A stretch of DNA of 64,000 nucleotides from Chloroflexi bacterium HGW-Chloroflexi-4 (GTDB taxonomy: Bacteria; Chloroflexota; Anaerolineae; Anaerolineales; Anaerolineaceae). The position numbers were made by a program, and so were the translations under genes. Each line of letters opens with the position of its first letter. Position 1 is the first letter of the stretch. The notes beneath the pieces are model-generated. The model searched no databases. It was given only the letters and a program-made list of their open reading frames with translations, and had not been told where the DNA came from. Of this stretch, positions 1 through 9,146 are shown one piece after another. The stretch covers positions 44,675-108,674 of the forward strand of contig PHBW01000010.1 in NCBI GenBank assembly GCA_002840715.1. The letters are read 5' to 3'.

Positions 1-534
1 TCCGAGAAATAAGTAGATGGAATACAAAATGCTGTCCACCACAGCAAATCGAATCAATCTTTTCCTACCCATCTGACCCAGACTGGTGTATCCAGTAGCA
101 GCAACTAGAAAATTGATTGAATAGGCTGTAAGCAACATATATACCAATTCAAAATTATTTGTAAAAAGACAAAATTCCCGTTCTGCGCACTTCAATTCAT
201 ATCCAAAAGCTTGATAACTAGTTCCTGCCGCAATCGCGCTAATTCCCCAAAGAATTAATCCCACACCCCAATACTGGCGCGATTTATAAACTCTTTTGCT
301 CACATAAAAATATATACCAATCATTATCATTAATACACCCAGTCCATATACCAGAATGGACGAACTTGGCTGAATAAAAACCAATTGTTGTTCAAATAAT
401 TTTAATAAAATGTGGGGCATATCTGACAGAAATTTTTCTGGAGTAGTCAAAGGAAAAAGGAGAAGTTGACTTGTATTACTAAACAAACATACCGCAAAAA
501 TCACCAAGATAATGCCAATAAAAACAATAAGCAT
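1..534 (-). CDS. Predicted polytopic membrane protein, 3' part outside the window
   Basis: An open frame starts at an ATG at 534 and runs without a stop to base 1, giving 178 residues of a protein whose C-terminus lies beyond the window. The N-terminus is a hydrophobic helix (about residues 2-20). After a soluble stretch rich in Leu and Phe come further hydrophobic helices near 53-72, 82-100, 118-135 and 160-178, separated by short basic loops such as VSKRVYKSR. A Cys pair (LKCAEREFC, about residues 115-123) between two helices could form a disulfide. I do not recognise the family. Frame and hydrophobicity support a real gene; the function is unknown. Confidence 0.6.
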   Translation of the reverse strand, partial: MLIVFIGIILVIFAVCLFSNTSQLLLFPLTTPEKFLSDMPHILLKLFEQQLVFIQPSSSILVYGLGVLMIMIGIYFYVSKRVYKSRQYWGVGLILWGISAIAAGTSYQAFGYELKCAEREFCLFTNNFELVYMLLTAYSINFLVAATGYTSLGQMGRKRLIRFAVVDSILYSIYLFLG

Positions 535-769
535 AATTTACCTTCCCACGCGTAAAAATACTAAGAAACTTCCAATCAAATTGTCTGAATACTATTTCTC
601 TTATTCACATACAATGGAAAACTTTTTTTATTATTGCTTACAGGTTAACGTTGAAAATAACTTTTCAAAATAATTAAGTATGGTCTGATTTTTTTGGAAA
701 CCTCGACTTCATAACATATCTATGAAAATGTGTCATCACAGTTGTAAATCTTGTTGGATAATTACTAAT

Positions 770-2101
770 TTATCCTGGGGAAATTACTTCCAAGGATTTG
801 CCCGTTGTATCCATTTTTAGTGTAGATATTACGATAATTGCCAGAAATGGTGCAATAGCCAACAAGGTAAAAACAAGAGAAAGACTTCCACCATCTTGCA
901 TGATCAAACCAACAACGATCGGCGCTGGCACTCCACCCAATCGCCCAACACCAGCAGCCCAGCCTGTGGCTGCTCCACGCATTCGTGTTGGATATAATTC
1001 CGACGAAACAGAATATGCCATTCCCCAGGTCATTCCGTTAAAAATCATTAACAAGAATCCTATGGCAAGTATCCATATATCATTTTGAGAGATACCCATA
1101 AGTAATGTCGCAAAAGTCAACAATACCAGCGAGATTATTAACAATTTAGCTCGTCGCGTTCGATCAACCAGAAAAGCAACAATAAGTGTTCCGGGAATCT
1201 GCCCAAGACTAATTAGCAAAGTTAAGAGAAAAGAACGGCCTTCAGTAATTTGAGTGGATGCCAACAAAGTAGGCATCCAAACGAGTACTCCCTGGTAAAG
1301 AAAGTTCAAAGCAATCCACATGAACCACAAAGACGCTGTTATTCGTGCAAAATTTGCTGACCACATGCCACCAGAAGAAATCTTGTGTTCAACAGTTGCT
1401 ACTTCTGGTCTCTTTATACTCTCCAGGTTATCTGAATAAGTAAGATTTATTCTAGTTAATTGCTTTTCCGCTTCATCAAGCTTTCCTTTGGATATCAGAT
1501 ATCGCATGGATTCAGGAAGAAGAATCCGTACCATCACGCTTAGCAAAAAAGCCACGCAACCAAATAACATTGACAAACGCCAGCCATAAATTAGTACAAT
1601 CTTATATCCCACAAAAGCAGCAATGGTTCCACCCAATCCCCAACAGCCATTTATTAAAACTGAAAGAGTGCCACGCACTTTTGATGGAGAAAATTCTGTT
1701 ATCATGGTTGAAATTATTGGAATTACAGCTCCCAGTCCCATGCCCGTAAACAGTCTGAGGGCTAATAATGAATAGAAATTCCACGCCATGGATGAAATTA
1801 AAAAGAAAATACCGGAAATGAACAATGCCCAGACAAGCGTTTTTCGTCTGCCAATCTTGTCTGCCAGGGTTCCACCAATGATTGATCCAATGAACATACC
1901 CAATAACCCAGCACCAGCCATCACGCCAAGCAAACTGGAAGAAACCTGCCATTCCTGCCGTAAAGAGGGTAAAAGGAAACCAATAATTGTGACGCCATAG
2001 GCTACCAGCGCCCAACAAGCTCCAGATAACAATATAAGTGCCAAGTGGAATTTTCCCAACTTGGCATGGTCGAACCGATACAATATTTCATTTTCATTCA
2101 T
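770..2101 (-). CDS. Major facilitator superfamily (MFS) transporter
   Basis: About 443 residues with the twelve-helix pattern of an MFS permease in the cytoplasmic membrane. The family signature between helices 2 and 3 is clear (GTLADKIGRRKT). A second conserved stretch (RLFTGMGLGAVIP) follows, then PESMRYLISKGKLDEAEK at the central loop, which resembles the PESPRWL motif of the sugar-porter and aromatic-acid/H+ symporter families. The substrate cannot be read from sequence; a small organic acid or sugar is likely. An ATG at 2101 is preferred over a TTG at 2110 because neither has a strong Shine-Dalgarno and ATG is commoner. It stands alone, with no obvious catabolic partner genes nearby. Confidence 0.85.
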   Translation of the reverse strand: MNENEILYRFDHAKLGKFHLALILLSGACWALVAYGVTIIGFLLPSLRQEWQVSSSLLGVMAGAGLLGMFIGSIIGGTLADKIGRRKTLVWALFISGIFFLISSMAWNFYSLLALRLFTGMGLGAVIPIISTMITEFSPSKVRGTLSVLINGCWGLGGTIAAFVGYKIVLIYGWRLSMLFGCVAFLLSVMVRILLPESMRYLISKGKLDEAEKQLTRINLTYSDNLESIKRPEVATVEHKISSGGMWSANFARITASLWFMWIALNFLYQGVLVWMPTLLASTQITEGRSFLLTLLISLGQIPGTLIVAFLVDRTRRAKLLIISLVLLTFATLLMGISQNDIWILAIGFLLMIFNGMTWGMAYSVSSELYPTRMRGAATGWAAGVGRLGGVPAPIVVGLIMQDGGSLSLVFTLLAIAPFLAIIVISTLKMDTTGKSLEVISPG

Positions 2102-2259
2102 AGTCGACAATTATAACTGACGAACTAATGATAATAACAATCCGTCTATAAAGACCTTCAGTCAATATTAAGCATAAAAATTTCCAAGTATTTTAGGATC
2201 AGGCTATCTCGACTTCTACTAATTACCTACCCATTTTTATCAATAGATTTTTTGATACA

Positions 2260-2679
2260 CTAATTTTCTTTTCGGTATAAAACAATCACTGGTATAACAC
2301 GTGACGTTTTTTGTTGGTAATCAGCAAATCCTGGCATGACTTCTACCATTTTGCCATATAAACGTGTGCGTTCAGGCTCAGTTGCTATCTCAGCAATAAC
2401 CTGGAATATTTCAGTTTTATATTCAACTGTGATATTTGGATTTGCTATGATGTTGTGATACCAATCAGGGTGGGTCGGAGAGCCGGCCTTTGAAGCAACA
2501 ATGACAAGACGTTCACCATCCTCCACGCATGCCACGGGATTAATCCGTTCCTGTCCGGTTTTTGCCCCAATAGTATGTAAAAGCAAAAGAGATTTCCCTT
2601 CAAACGGACCGCCCACTTTACCGGCGTTAGCCCGAAATTCATTTATGACATTCTGATTCCAATCGTTTGTACTGCTCAT
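2260..2679 (-). CDS. Deazaflavin (F420)-dependent nitroreductase-family protein
   Basis: About 139 residues from the ATG at 2679 (MSSTNDWNQ), which follows a purine-rich AGAAAG; a longer frame begins at 2757 but adds a poorly conserved hydrophobic leader. The sequence matches the split-barrel DDN/Rv3547 type: FRANAGKVGGPFEGKSLLLLHTIGAKTG, then INPVACVEDGERLVIVASKAGSP, then HPDWYHNIIANPNITVEY. The last stretch, with WYHN and NP, is diagnostic of the family. Members bind F420 or flavin and reduce nitro or other substrates, but the physiological substrate is usually unknown. The gene is monocistronic. Whether this organism makes F420 cannot be judged here. Confidence 0.85.
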   Translation of the reverse strand: MSSTNDWNQNVINEFRANAGKVGGPFEGKSLLLLHTIGAKTGQERINPVACVEDGERLVIVASKAGSPTHPDWYHNIIANPNITVEYKTEIFQVIAEIATEPERTRLYGKMVEVMPGFADYQQKTSRVIPVIVLYRKEN

Positions 2680-2842
2680 TCTATTTCTTTCTGGAACATT
2701 CAACTGATTTGTAAATGGAATTACTTTTTCAATGAATACTATAAACAGTATATCCAATTTGGATTATGTTTTCCTTATTTGTCATAATTATTAATATATT
2801 TCTATTATTTCCATTACTAATTCTCAAATGAGTAAAAATTGT

Positions 2843-2882
2843 ACATAGAAAAATATCCCGAGTTCAAAAATGAACACGGGAT
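2843..2882 (-). terminator. Rho-independent terminator of the HprK/PEPCK-like gene
   Basis: ATCCCG (2855-2860) pairs with CGGGAT (2877-2882) and GTTCA with TGAAC, with one A/A mismatch and an AAAA loop. Read on the minus strand the stem is followed by a T-rich tract (2843-2853). It lies 28 bp after the stop of the gene at 2911-4665. Confidence 0.8.
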
Positions 2883-2910
2883 ACAAATTGACTTCGACAT
2901 ATTACCTTGA

Positions 2911-4665
2911 TTAGCCTTTGATTAGTTTCAGCAAGTCTTTGGCAGCATTGAGCGGCCCTTCACGTTCGCATCCATCCACGCCTAATTGGGTCAACATTTC
3001 ACCAACGAAAATATCATTTTTGTATAATTTTTCAAAATACTGTTTGGCCAAGATTTCGTGTAATTCCTGGTATTGGTGTGGACCAAAAACGTTGGCAAAA
3101 TAAGTCTGCACGATGCCGGTGGTGGTTGTCGTACCCTTACTCATGACGCGTCCTGAACGGAAAATATCTAGTGCATTGACAATATCCTTTACCCGACGGA
3201 TGGCAATTTCACCCTCTGGGATGGGATCATAGTTGTTGGCGTACAAGACATAATCCACTTTATGGCCCAGCATGATAGTTTCATATGTTGTAACAGGGAT
3301 AACCACTCTGGCGTTGATCTGATTGGCATTCATCAGCACTGCTCGATCCATCTGACCGAAGGCATAACCAGGTTGAAGGTCATCAAGACGCACAAAAGCG
3401 CCAATTTCAGATCCAAAGGCGATAACATCGCCATTATTGTTGATTGAGAGTGATCCCATGTCATCAGCGATAATTGTTATATCTTCAATTTCTTTTGATG
3501 CTATAGATCTGAAAGCTTCGAGGGTTTCCGATTTGCCTGCGCCAGTATCACCCATCACCAGAACAGTTTTGGGAGGTGTATTGGCAAGTTTAAGCTGGAA
3601 ACAAGCGCCATGATAAGGCAACCGGCCAATCTTCATCATTCGGATATTGTGTAAGGTTAGAACAAGCTTCTTGACATATCCAAAATATCCAAATTTGTCA
3701 TCATCTGGAACGATGCCAATCAATAAATCATTATTCTTGTCATCATAAAAATATGATTTCAACCTGAGTTCTTCTGGAATCTCGCTTGAATTCACCCCAA
3801 AGAACATCATTGCATCAGGTTTGCGTTTTAAGTCAGGTCCAGTAGCCATTTCAAAGAGGTTGCACATGGCAAAGTTTAGTTCAAATTCGTCGGTGGAGAA
3901 ATAAACGAGAATCAATAAAGACCCTACCATTGCAGGATAACACAACCATTTTTCAGGATCAAGGTTGATTCTATTCAGTGGGTTATCATTTACTTCTTCG
4001 TAAAAACCAGTACGCTTATTGGTTTTTGAATTAAAAATCATTGGTGGATATAATAGCACCTGCCTAATGATTCCAATATCTTGAAGTTTTTGTTTGTAAA
4101 ATTCAGGCATAACCAGGTTTTTTATCTTGGTAATAGCGGCAATTTCCGCACCAGCGCTCACCTGCCTGTAAATACGGGGATATTTGCCTGTAATGTTAAC
4201 TTGAATGTCGCGATAAGTATTACGAATAAGTGTTGTGAGGTGTTCAATAGTTCGGTTAAAAGTGGTGTTTGGTTTCAAATCGACATTATCAGAATCAGTT
4301 TGACTGACAATAAGGCGTTGAAAATGCCGCCAGTAATTATAAATATGCTCAACCAATGCATTAAAAAGGCTTCTATCTTTGAAAAAGACTTCAGATCCCT
4401 CAACCAATCTAACAACATGTTCGGCTGGTAAATTAGTTAAGAATTTTAAAGTGATAATCAACTTTTCTTCATCTTTATCTGTGATGGCAGATTTGCCAAA
4501 AACACCCATCAGCTTTGAGTTTTTTGCCTGGATTTCACTCAAACAGCGATGCAAAAATTTTCGAAATTGGTCGCTTGAGAGCAGTTGGTCTGCATCTTCA
4601 CAAACCCTGTCCCGCAACCACAACACAATTTTGCCTTCTAGCATTAGAAATGATGTCTTTTTCAT
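2911..4665 (-). CDS. HprK/PEP-carboxykinase-like P-loop protein
   Basis: 584 residues. The N-terminal 350 residues are mostly helical and carry no motif I recognise. The C-terminal part holds YHGA (351-354), then a Walker A GDTGAGKSE (372-380) and IIADDMG (398-404). This order of HG-motif, G-x-x-G-x-GKSE loop and ADD resembles both HPr kinase/phosphorylase and PEP carboxykinase, which share a fold; the GKSE ending is HprK-like. The protein is much longer than HprK (about 310 residues), while ATP-PEPCK (about 530) has a different, GKT-type loop. No HPr or PTS gene is nearby. It could be a divergent PEPCK-fold enzyme or a protein kinase. The gene is isolated by terminators on both sides. The nucleotide-binding call is firm; the reaction is unknown. 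Confidence 0.6.
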   Translation of the reverse strand: MKKTSFLMLEGKIVLWLRDRVCEDADQLLSSDQFRKFLHRCLSEIQAKNSKLMGVFGKSAITDKDEEKLIITLKFLTNLPAEHVVRLVEGSEVFFKDRSLFNALVEHIYNYWRHFQRLIVSQTDSDNVDLKPNTTFNRTIEHLTTLIRNTYRDIQVNITGKYPRIYRQVSAGAEIAAITKIKNLVMPEFYKQKLQDIGIIRQVLLYPPMIFNSKTNKRTGFYEEVNDNPLNRINLDPEKWLCYPAMVGSLLILVYFSTDEFELNFAMCNLFEMATGPDLKRKPDAMMFFGVNSSEIPEELRLKSYFYDDKNNDLLIGIVPDDDKFGYFGYVKKLVLTLHNIRMMKIGRLPYHGACFQLKLANTPPKTVLVMGDTGAGKSETLEAFRSIASKEIEDITIIADDMGSLSINNNGDVIAFGSEIGAFVRLDDLQPGYAFGQMDRAVLMNANQINARVVIPVTTYETIMLGHKVDYVLYANNYDPIPEGEIAIRRVKDIVNALDIFRSGRVMSKGTTTTTGIVQTYFANVFGPHQYQELHEILAKQYFEKLYKNDIFVGEMLTQLGVDGCEREGPLNAAKDLLKLIKG

Positions 4666-4721
4666 GTCTCACCTTTTAAATTCTGCTAATTATATACATA
4701 AATTGCAAATAATATCTCAAT

Positions 4722-4754
4722 AAAAAATAAAAAAAGCTCCGGTAAAGCCGGAGC
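4722..4754 (-). terminator. Rho-independent terminator of the mre-min-gltX cluster
   Basis: GCTCCGG (4736-4742) pairs with CCGGAGC (4748-4754). On the minus strand the stem is followed by a long T-rich tract (4722-4735). It lies just after the gltX stop and closes the minus-strand operon. Confidence 0.85.
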
Positions 4755-4775
4755 AATTTTTCGTCTAAACAAAAA

Positions 4776-6260
4776 TTAATCCAGCAGCTTTATGGCTTGT
4801 TGAATTCGATTAAGGACAATATCCTTACCAATTACTTCCATACTCTCAAAGAGCGGAGGGCTAACTTTTTGACCTGTTACAGCTACACGCATAATACCAA
4901 AAACCTGGCCAGCACTAAATCCGCTTTTTTCAACCAGTTCACGCATTGGTTCTTCCGCTATGTCTTTCTTGATATCGCCTATTCCGTTCAAGATTTCGAG
5001 TATTTGGGTCAATATCTGACGGCACTGAGTTTTTTCAAGTCCTTTGGCGATCAAATCTTCAGCAGGATAAGAAATGTCATTTTTGAAGAAGAAACCCGCC
5101 ATATCAACCACATCATCAAGTGTTGGCAGTCTTTCTTTCAGAATGGGAGCTAATATAATCAGTTTATCAATTGAAGTCTTGTATCCAGCAGCCTCAAGGA
5201 ATGGTTTAACCCTGTTTGCCAAATCTTCATCAGAAAAATTCCGAATATGGAGCGCGTTGAAATAATCCAGCTTGGTGAAGTTAATGGCAGCCGGCGACGG
5301 ATTCAAATGATCAATGCTGAATTTTTCAACCAGGTCTTGAAGCGAGAAGAATTCAGTGTGATCGTCATAACTCCACCCCATCAGTGCAGTCCAATTTACC
5401 ACGCCCTCTGGGACGTACCCCAACTCTTCCAAGTCTTTGACAAAGATGGAATGTCCGTCTTTCATGGCATCAGCGGTCTCACGTTTGCTCATTTTGCCCT
5501 TGCCGCTGGGTTTAAGAAAGACTGAAAGATGAATAAAGGTAGGTTCAGGCCAACCGAAAGCACGAATAATATGCATGTGCAATGGAAGACTTGGCAGCCA
5601 TTCCGAGCCTCGAATGACATGTGTGATCTTCATCAAGTAATCATCCACCATGGCCGCCAGGTGATACAGAGCCCAGCCATCAGACTTGACAAGTACGCTA
5701 TCATCGAGCACTTTATTCTCCACGGTGATGTCACCGCGTAAATGGTCATGTACGGTAATCGAGCCGGTCTTGGGCATCTTAAAGCGGATGACATATCTTT
5801 CACCTGCAGCAATGCGTTTGCGCGCATCTTCTACAGGAATCTCACGGCAGGTGCCGTCATAATGTAACGATTCTTTGTTGGCTTGTTGTACCTCGCGAAC
5901 TTTGGCCAAGTGCTCAGGACTGCAAAAACAATAATAAGCATGCCCTGATTCAACAAGTTGTTCTGCAAATTTCGTATAAATATCTTTACGTTCAGACTGG
6001 CGGTACGGTCCATATTGGCCGCCTTTGCCAGGACCTTCGTCGTAATCCAATCCAAGCCACTTTATTCCCTTGATCAGTTCATCTTCTGCTTCAGGAATAT
6101 AACGTTTAGTATCAGTATCTTCAATACGCAAGATAAATGTGCCACCGGTTTGTCTGGCGATCAGGTAATTGTATAATGCCGTTCGGGCACTGCCGAGGTG
6201 CATGTGTCCGGTTGGAGATGGTGCAAATCTAACTCTTGCAGGCTGCTTCAATTCAGTCAT
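4776..6260 (-). CDS. gltX: Glutamyl-tRNA synthetase
   Basis: 494 residues, the usual bacterial length. It charges tRNA-Glu (and possibly tRNA-Gln, as in bacteria that use GatCAB; not testable here) with glutamate in the cytoplasm. The class I HIGH-type motif is seen as APSPTGHMHLGSARTALYNY (residues 12-31), and the KMSKS-type loop as GKGKMSKRET in the middle of the chain. LRIEDTD, typical of GluRS, and a CFCSPEH stretch with a later Cys fit the zinc-like insertion. The C-terminal anticodon-binding region follows. The start ATG at 6260 lies 14 bp after the rodA stop, so gltX is probably the last gene of the cell-shape operon and is followed by a strong terminator. Confidence 0.97.
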   Translation of the reverse strand: MTELKQPARVRFAPSPTGHMHLGSARTALYNYLIARQTGGTFILRIEDTDTKRYIPEAEDELIKGIKWLGLDYDEGPGKGGQYGPYRQSERKDIYTKFAEQLVESGHAYYCFCSPEHLAKVREVQQANKESLHYDGTCREIPVEDARKRIAAGERYVIRFKMPKTGSITVHDHLRGDITVENKVLDDSVLVKSDGWALYHLAAMVDDYLMKITHVIRGSEWLPSLPLHMHIIRAFGWPEPTFIHLSVFLKPSGKGKMSKRETADAMKDGHSIFVKDLEELGYVPEGVVNWTALMGWSYDDHTEFFSLQDLVEKFSIDHLNPSPAAINFTKLDYFNALHIRNFSDEDLANRVKPFLEAAGYKTSIDKLIILAPILKERLPTLDDVVDMAGFFFKNDISYPAEDLIAKGLEKTQCRQILTQILEILNGIGDIKKDIAEEPMRELVEKSGFSAGQVFGIMRVAVTGQKVSPPLFESMEVIGKDIVLNRIQQAIKLLD

Positions 6261-6274
6261 GGTTCTCTCTCAAC

Positions 6275-7366
6275 TCATTTTTTTTGATGGATTAAAACAC
6301 TTTCAATCAAACCGATGCCCAGCATTAGCGAAAGCAGCGAACTGCCGCCATAACTGATGAAAGGCAGGGTCTGACCTGTCACCGGAATCAACTTCAAGTT
6401 TACCCCAATATTTACGATGGTTTGGAAGAAAATTAGAGTTGAAAATCCATAGGCGATCATGGCGCCATAATAATCAGTGGAATTTCTCGCTGCTCTAATG
6501 CAACGGATGATCACAAACGCAAGCACGCCAATTAAGACTACCGTACCGATAAACCCAAATTCTTCAGCAATGGCAGAAAAAATGTAGTCAGTTGTACGGA
6601 CTTTTAAGAAACGTAGTTGGACTTGCGTGCCATGGCCGTAACCCTGCCCCCACAATCCACCGCTTCCTATGGTGATTAGGGCTTGTTCAATGTTATAGGT
6701 ATTGCCATAGCGTGCGTTAGGATCAGGAAACAGAAAGGTGGTGATCCTTTCTTGTTGATAAGGTTCAAGAAAAGGAAAAGCCGCCGCCCCCAAAACAACA
6801 CCCGCCGCCCCCATGTAAAGTATATATTTGGGTGGAAGACCGCTGATCCATAACATTGAAAACCAGATGACCGCCAACAAAATAGTGGTGCTAAGGTTTG
6901 GTTGCAAGACAATGGGCACAACAATGCCCACCAGAAGAATTAAACCGCCGGCAATCCATTTAATGTTTTTCTCTTTGTTAAAGTTCTTGGCAAAATAATC
7001 TGACAAGACAAGAATCAAAACAATTTTTGCCAATTCGGCTGGCTGAATATTTACCAAACCCACTTCCAACCATCGTTGCGCGCCAAAACTGGTTGTGCCT
7101 GCCACCAAAATAACCAACAGGAACAAAAACACGATGGTGTAAAATATTTTTGAAAAGCTGCGCCAGTAGCGGTAATCAATCAAGGTGGCAAAAACCATGA
7201 CGCCCAGACCAATACCCGCAAAAGTTGCCTGGCGATTTACATATCCGGCTAATTCAATATTTCCTGCAATGGTTGAGCGGATCATGATCAGACCAAAGAT
7301 GATCAGAAAAATCACTGCGCCAAAAAGCCAGAAATCAAAATTACGCCAGATTTCGCGTTTAAACAT
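6275..7366 (-). CDS. rodA: RodA-type peptidoglycan glycosyltransferase (SEDS family)
   Basis: 363 residues with about ten membrane helices. SEDS proteins polymerise lipid II glycan strands; RodA works with PBP2 in cell elongation. Visible family features are QPAELAKIVLILVLSDYF, VLQPNLSTTILL, IGSGGLWGQGYGHGTQ and FAIAEEFGFIG-like FSAIAEEFGFIG, with a C-terminal PVTGQTLPFISYGGSSLLSL. The catalytic Asp expected in the large loop cannot be assigned with certainty. The RodA rather than FtsW call rests on the elongasome neighbours (mrdA, mreBCD) in the same operon. The gene starts 3 bp after the minE stop, implying coupled translation. Confidence 0.92.
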   Translation of the reverse strand: MFKREIWRNFDFWLFGAVIFLIIFGLIMIRSTIAGNIELAGYVNRQATFAGIGLGVMVFATLIDYRYWRSFSKIFYTIVFLFLLVILVAGTTSFGAQRWLEVGLVNIQPAELAKIVLILVLSDYFAKNFNKEKNIKWIAGGLILLVGIVVPIVLQPNLSTTILLAVIWFSMLWISGLPPKYILYMGAAGVVLGAAAFPFLEPYQQERITTFLFPDPNARYGNTYNIEQALITIGSGGLWGQGYGHGTQVQLRFLKVRTTDYIFSAIAEEFGFIGTVVLIGVLAFVIIRCIRAARNSTDYYGAMIAYGFSTLIFFQTIVNIGVNLKLIPVTGQTLPFISYGGSSLLSLMLGIGLIESVLIHQKK

Positions 7367-7369
7367 AAC

Positions 7370-7627
7370 TTATCCGATTTTCCGCCGATGTGAAGTTTTT
7401 AAAGGAATATCTGCGGTCAATTTTTGCTCACGACCGTCATGGCTCATGCTGATTTTAACCAATTCAGGATCAATTTCAACATGGCGTGAAATCACAGCCA
7501 GCAATTCATTCTTCATGGTCGACAATTCATCCTGTGACAAATCAGTTCGATCATGGATCAATACCAACTTCAGACGTTCCTTGGCTTCATCAGCACTTTG
7601 ACGATTTGATTTACCCCATGCTGCCAT
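7370..7627 (-). CDS. minE: Cell-division topological specificity factor MinE
   Basis: 85 residues from the ATG at 7627 (MAAWGKSNRQSADEAKERLKL). Upstream in-frame codons read back into minD and are ignored. The N-terminal MinD-stimulating region contains AKERLKLVLIHDR, the classic MinE motif, followed by NELLAVISRHVEID, typical of the dimerisation domain. MinE drives MinD off the membrane and so places the division site. The start codon lies 1 bp after the minD stop, so the two are translationally coupled. The downstream rodA start is only 3 bp away. Confidence 0.93.
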   Translation of the reverse strand: MAAWGKSNRQSADEAKERLKLVLIHDRTDLSQDELSTMKNELLAVISRHVEIDPELVKISMSHDGREQKLTADIPLKTSHRRKIG

Positions 7628-7628
7628 A

Positions 7629-8432
7629 TCAGTCGCCTCCCTGTTTGAATAATCCTGCCATTCTTGAGAGAAAATCTCCCTTGTCATCCAACTGTAAGAA
7701 GGGTACAGTTTGACCCTGGATGCGTTTGGCAATATTTTTGAATGCCTGACCGGTCTTGCTTTTTGGGTCTAGCGCAACGGGCTGTCCGCGGTTGGTACTG
7801 ATAACCACATTCTCATCGTCGGGGATAACGCCAATCAATTCGATGGCCAACAATTCAACCACATCTTCAGGGGTGAGCATGTCTCCGCGTTTGGTAAGAC
7901 CTGGGTTAACACGGTTGATGATCAGTTTGGCAGGGCCTTTTTCTTCGGCTTCAACCAAGCCAATGATGCGGTCGGCATCGCGCACAGCTGAAACCTCTGG
8001 GTTGGTCACCACTAGGATCACATCCGCGGGGGCAATCGTGTTTCTGAAACCGCGTTCGATGCCAGCCGGCGAATCAATGATGATGTAATCAACTTCGTTG
8101 CGTAATTCGTCACAAACACGGATCATATCACTTGGCGATACCGCTGATTTATCACGGGTTTGGGCGGCAGGAATGAGATAAAGTTCTTCAAGCCGCTTGT
8201 CACGGATCATAGCCTGCCTGATGCGACAGCGATTCTCAACAATATCAACCAGGTCGTAGACAATTCTATTTTCAAGTCCCAATACTACATCTAAATTACG
8301 TAAACCAATATCGCCGTCAATACATACAACTTTAAAGCCGTCTTCAGCCAATGCAACTGCCAAATTGGCCGTGGTGGTGGTTTTTCCAACCCCACCCTTA
8401 CCCGAGGTGATCGTCACAACAGTAGCTGCCAT
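7629..8432 (-). CDS. minD: Septum site-determining ATPase MinD
   Basis: 267 residues, normal for MinD. The deviant Walker A is TSGKGGVGKTTTTANL (residues 9-24), the switch I region contains DGDIGLRNLD, and the Walker B region is VDYIIIDSPAGIERG. The C-terminal helix FLSRMAGLFKQGGD fits the amphipathic membrane-targeting sequence. MinD binds the membrane as an ATP dimer and recruits MinC and MinE to control where FtsZ assembles. It sits between minC (2 bp gap) and minE (1 bp gap) and is certainly co-translated with them. Confidence 0.97.
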   Translation of the reverse strand: MAATVVTITSGKGGVGKTTTTANLAVALAEDGFKVVCIDGDIGLRNLDVVLGLENRIVYDLVDIVENRCRIRQAMIRDKRLEELYLIPAAQTRDKSAVSPSDMIRVCDELRNEVDYIIIDSPAGIERGFRNTIAPADVILVVTNPEVSAVRDADRIIGLVEAEEKGPAKLIINRVNPGLTKRGDMLTPEDVVELLAIELIGVIPDDENVVISTNRGQPVALDPKSKTGQAFKNIAKRIQGQTVPFLQLDDKGDFLSRMAGLFKQGGD

Positions 8433-8434
8433 TT

Positions 8435-9136
8435 TTATCTTCCCTTTTCTTTGTTCCAGAGTTCGATTTTACAGTCGTCATTTTCGATGTAAGCCACTTC
8501 AGGAAAGGTCTTGCCTTTTTTTTGTTGTGGCGGAAAAACCCTATCACCAATTCTAAGCTGTGTTGGTCTCAATTCCATGGCGCAAATCACGGCTTTCTTG
8601 TTGCCCTCAGCGCCCGCAATGGCTGAGCCTTTTAATTTTCCCCATACAATGATATTGCCAGCCGAAACAATTTCAGCCCCAGGATTCACATCACCGAAGA
8701 TAATCACATGATCCAATGATTCTACTTTATACCCGGCGCGCAAGGTCTTATTGACCAAAACTGCTTTTTCAGCCGCATTTTCTACACGATCATTACTATC
8801 TTTATTTTCTTTACCCTCTTTAGAATCTTTTTTGACCGGAAGACTTGTCTCAAGCCCCAAAGCGCGTGCATTATTGAGGGTTGTTTCTGCAGTGCTAAGG
8901 ATGGCCCATAAAGTGACATCTAAATCTAAGAGTTGATCTCTTAGCTGCGTAATCTGTTTGACGCGGAGTGGAGTCTCATATACATCTAGGCAGACTCTTG
9001 CGCCTTTAAAGAAAGACTCTTTCTCTTTCACCATAATCAAAAGTTCCGCTTTGCGATCATCCCATGTGCCATTTTCTGCACTGATCAGCAAGCCCTCGCG
9101 AATTCCTTTGATTTGAACTAGAGATGAATTTTCCAT
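8435..9136 (-). CDS. minC: Septum site-determining protein MinC
   Basis: About 233 residues from the ATG at 9136 (MENSSLVQIKGIREGLLISA). The longer frame from 9202 would overlap mrdA. The N-terminal domain (about 1-105) is variable, as usual for MinC. A charged Lys/Glu-rich linker follows. The C-terminal beta-helix domain is recognisable from NKTLRAGYKVESLDHVIIFG, DVNPGAEIVSAGNIIVWGKL and GSAIAGAEG. MinC blocks FtsZ polymerisation where MinD recruits it. It ends 2 bp before minD, and its start is 11 bp after the mrdA stop, so the Min genes are attached to the elongasome genes in one transcript. Confidence 0.93.
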   Translation of the reverse strand: MENSSLVQIKGIREGLLISAENGTWDDRKAELLIMVKEKESFFKGARVCLDVYETPLRVKQITQLRDQLLDLDVTLWAILSTAETTLNNARALGLETSLPVKKDSKEGKENKDSNDRVENAAEKAVLVNKTLRAGYKVESLDHVIIFGDVNPGAEIVSAGNIIVWGKLKGSAIAGAEGNKKAVICAMELRPTQLRIGDRVFPPQQKKGKTFPEVAYIENDDCKIELWNKEKGR

Positions 9137-9146
9137 TATATCAATC

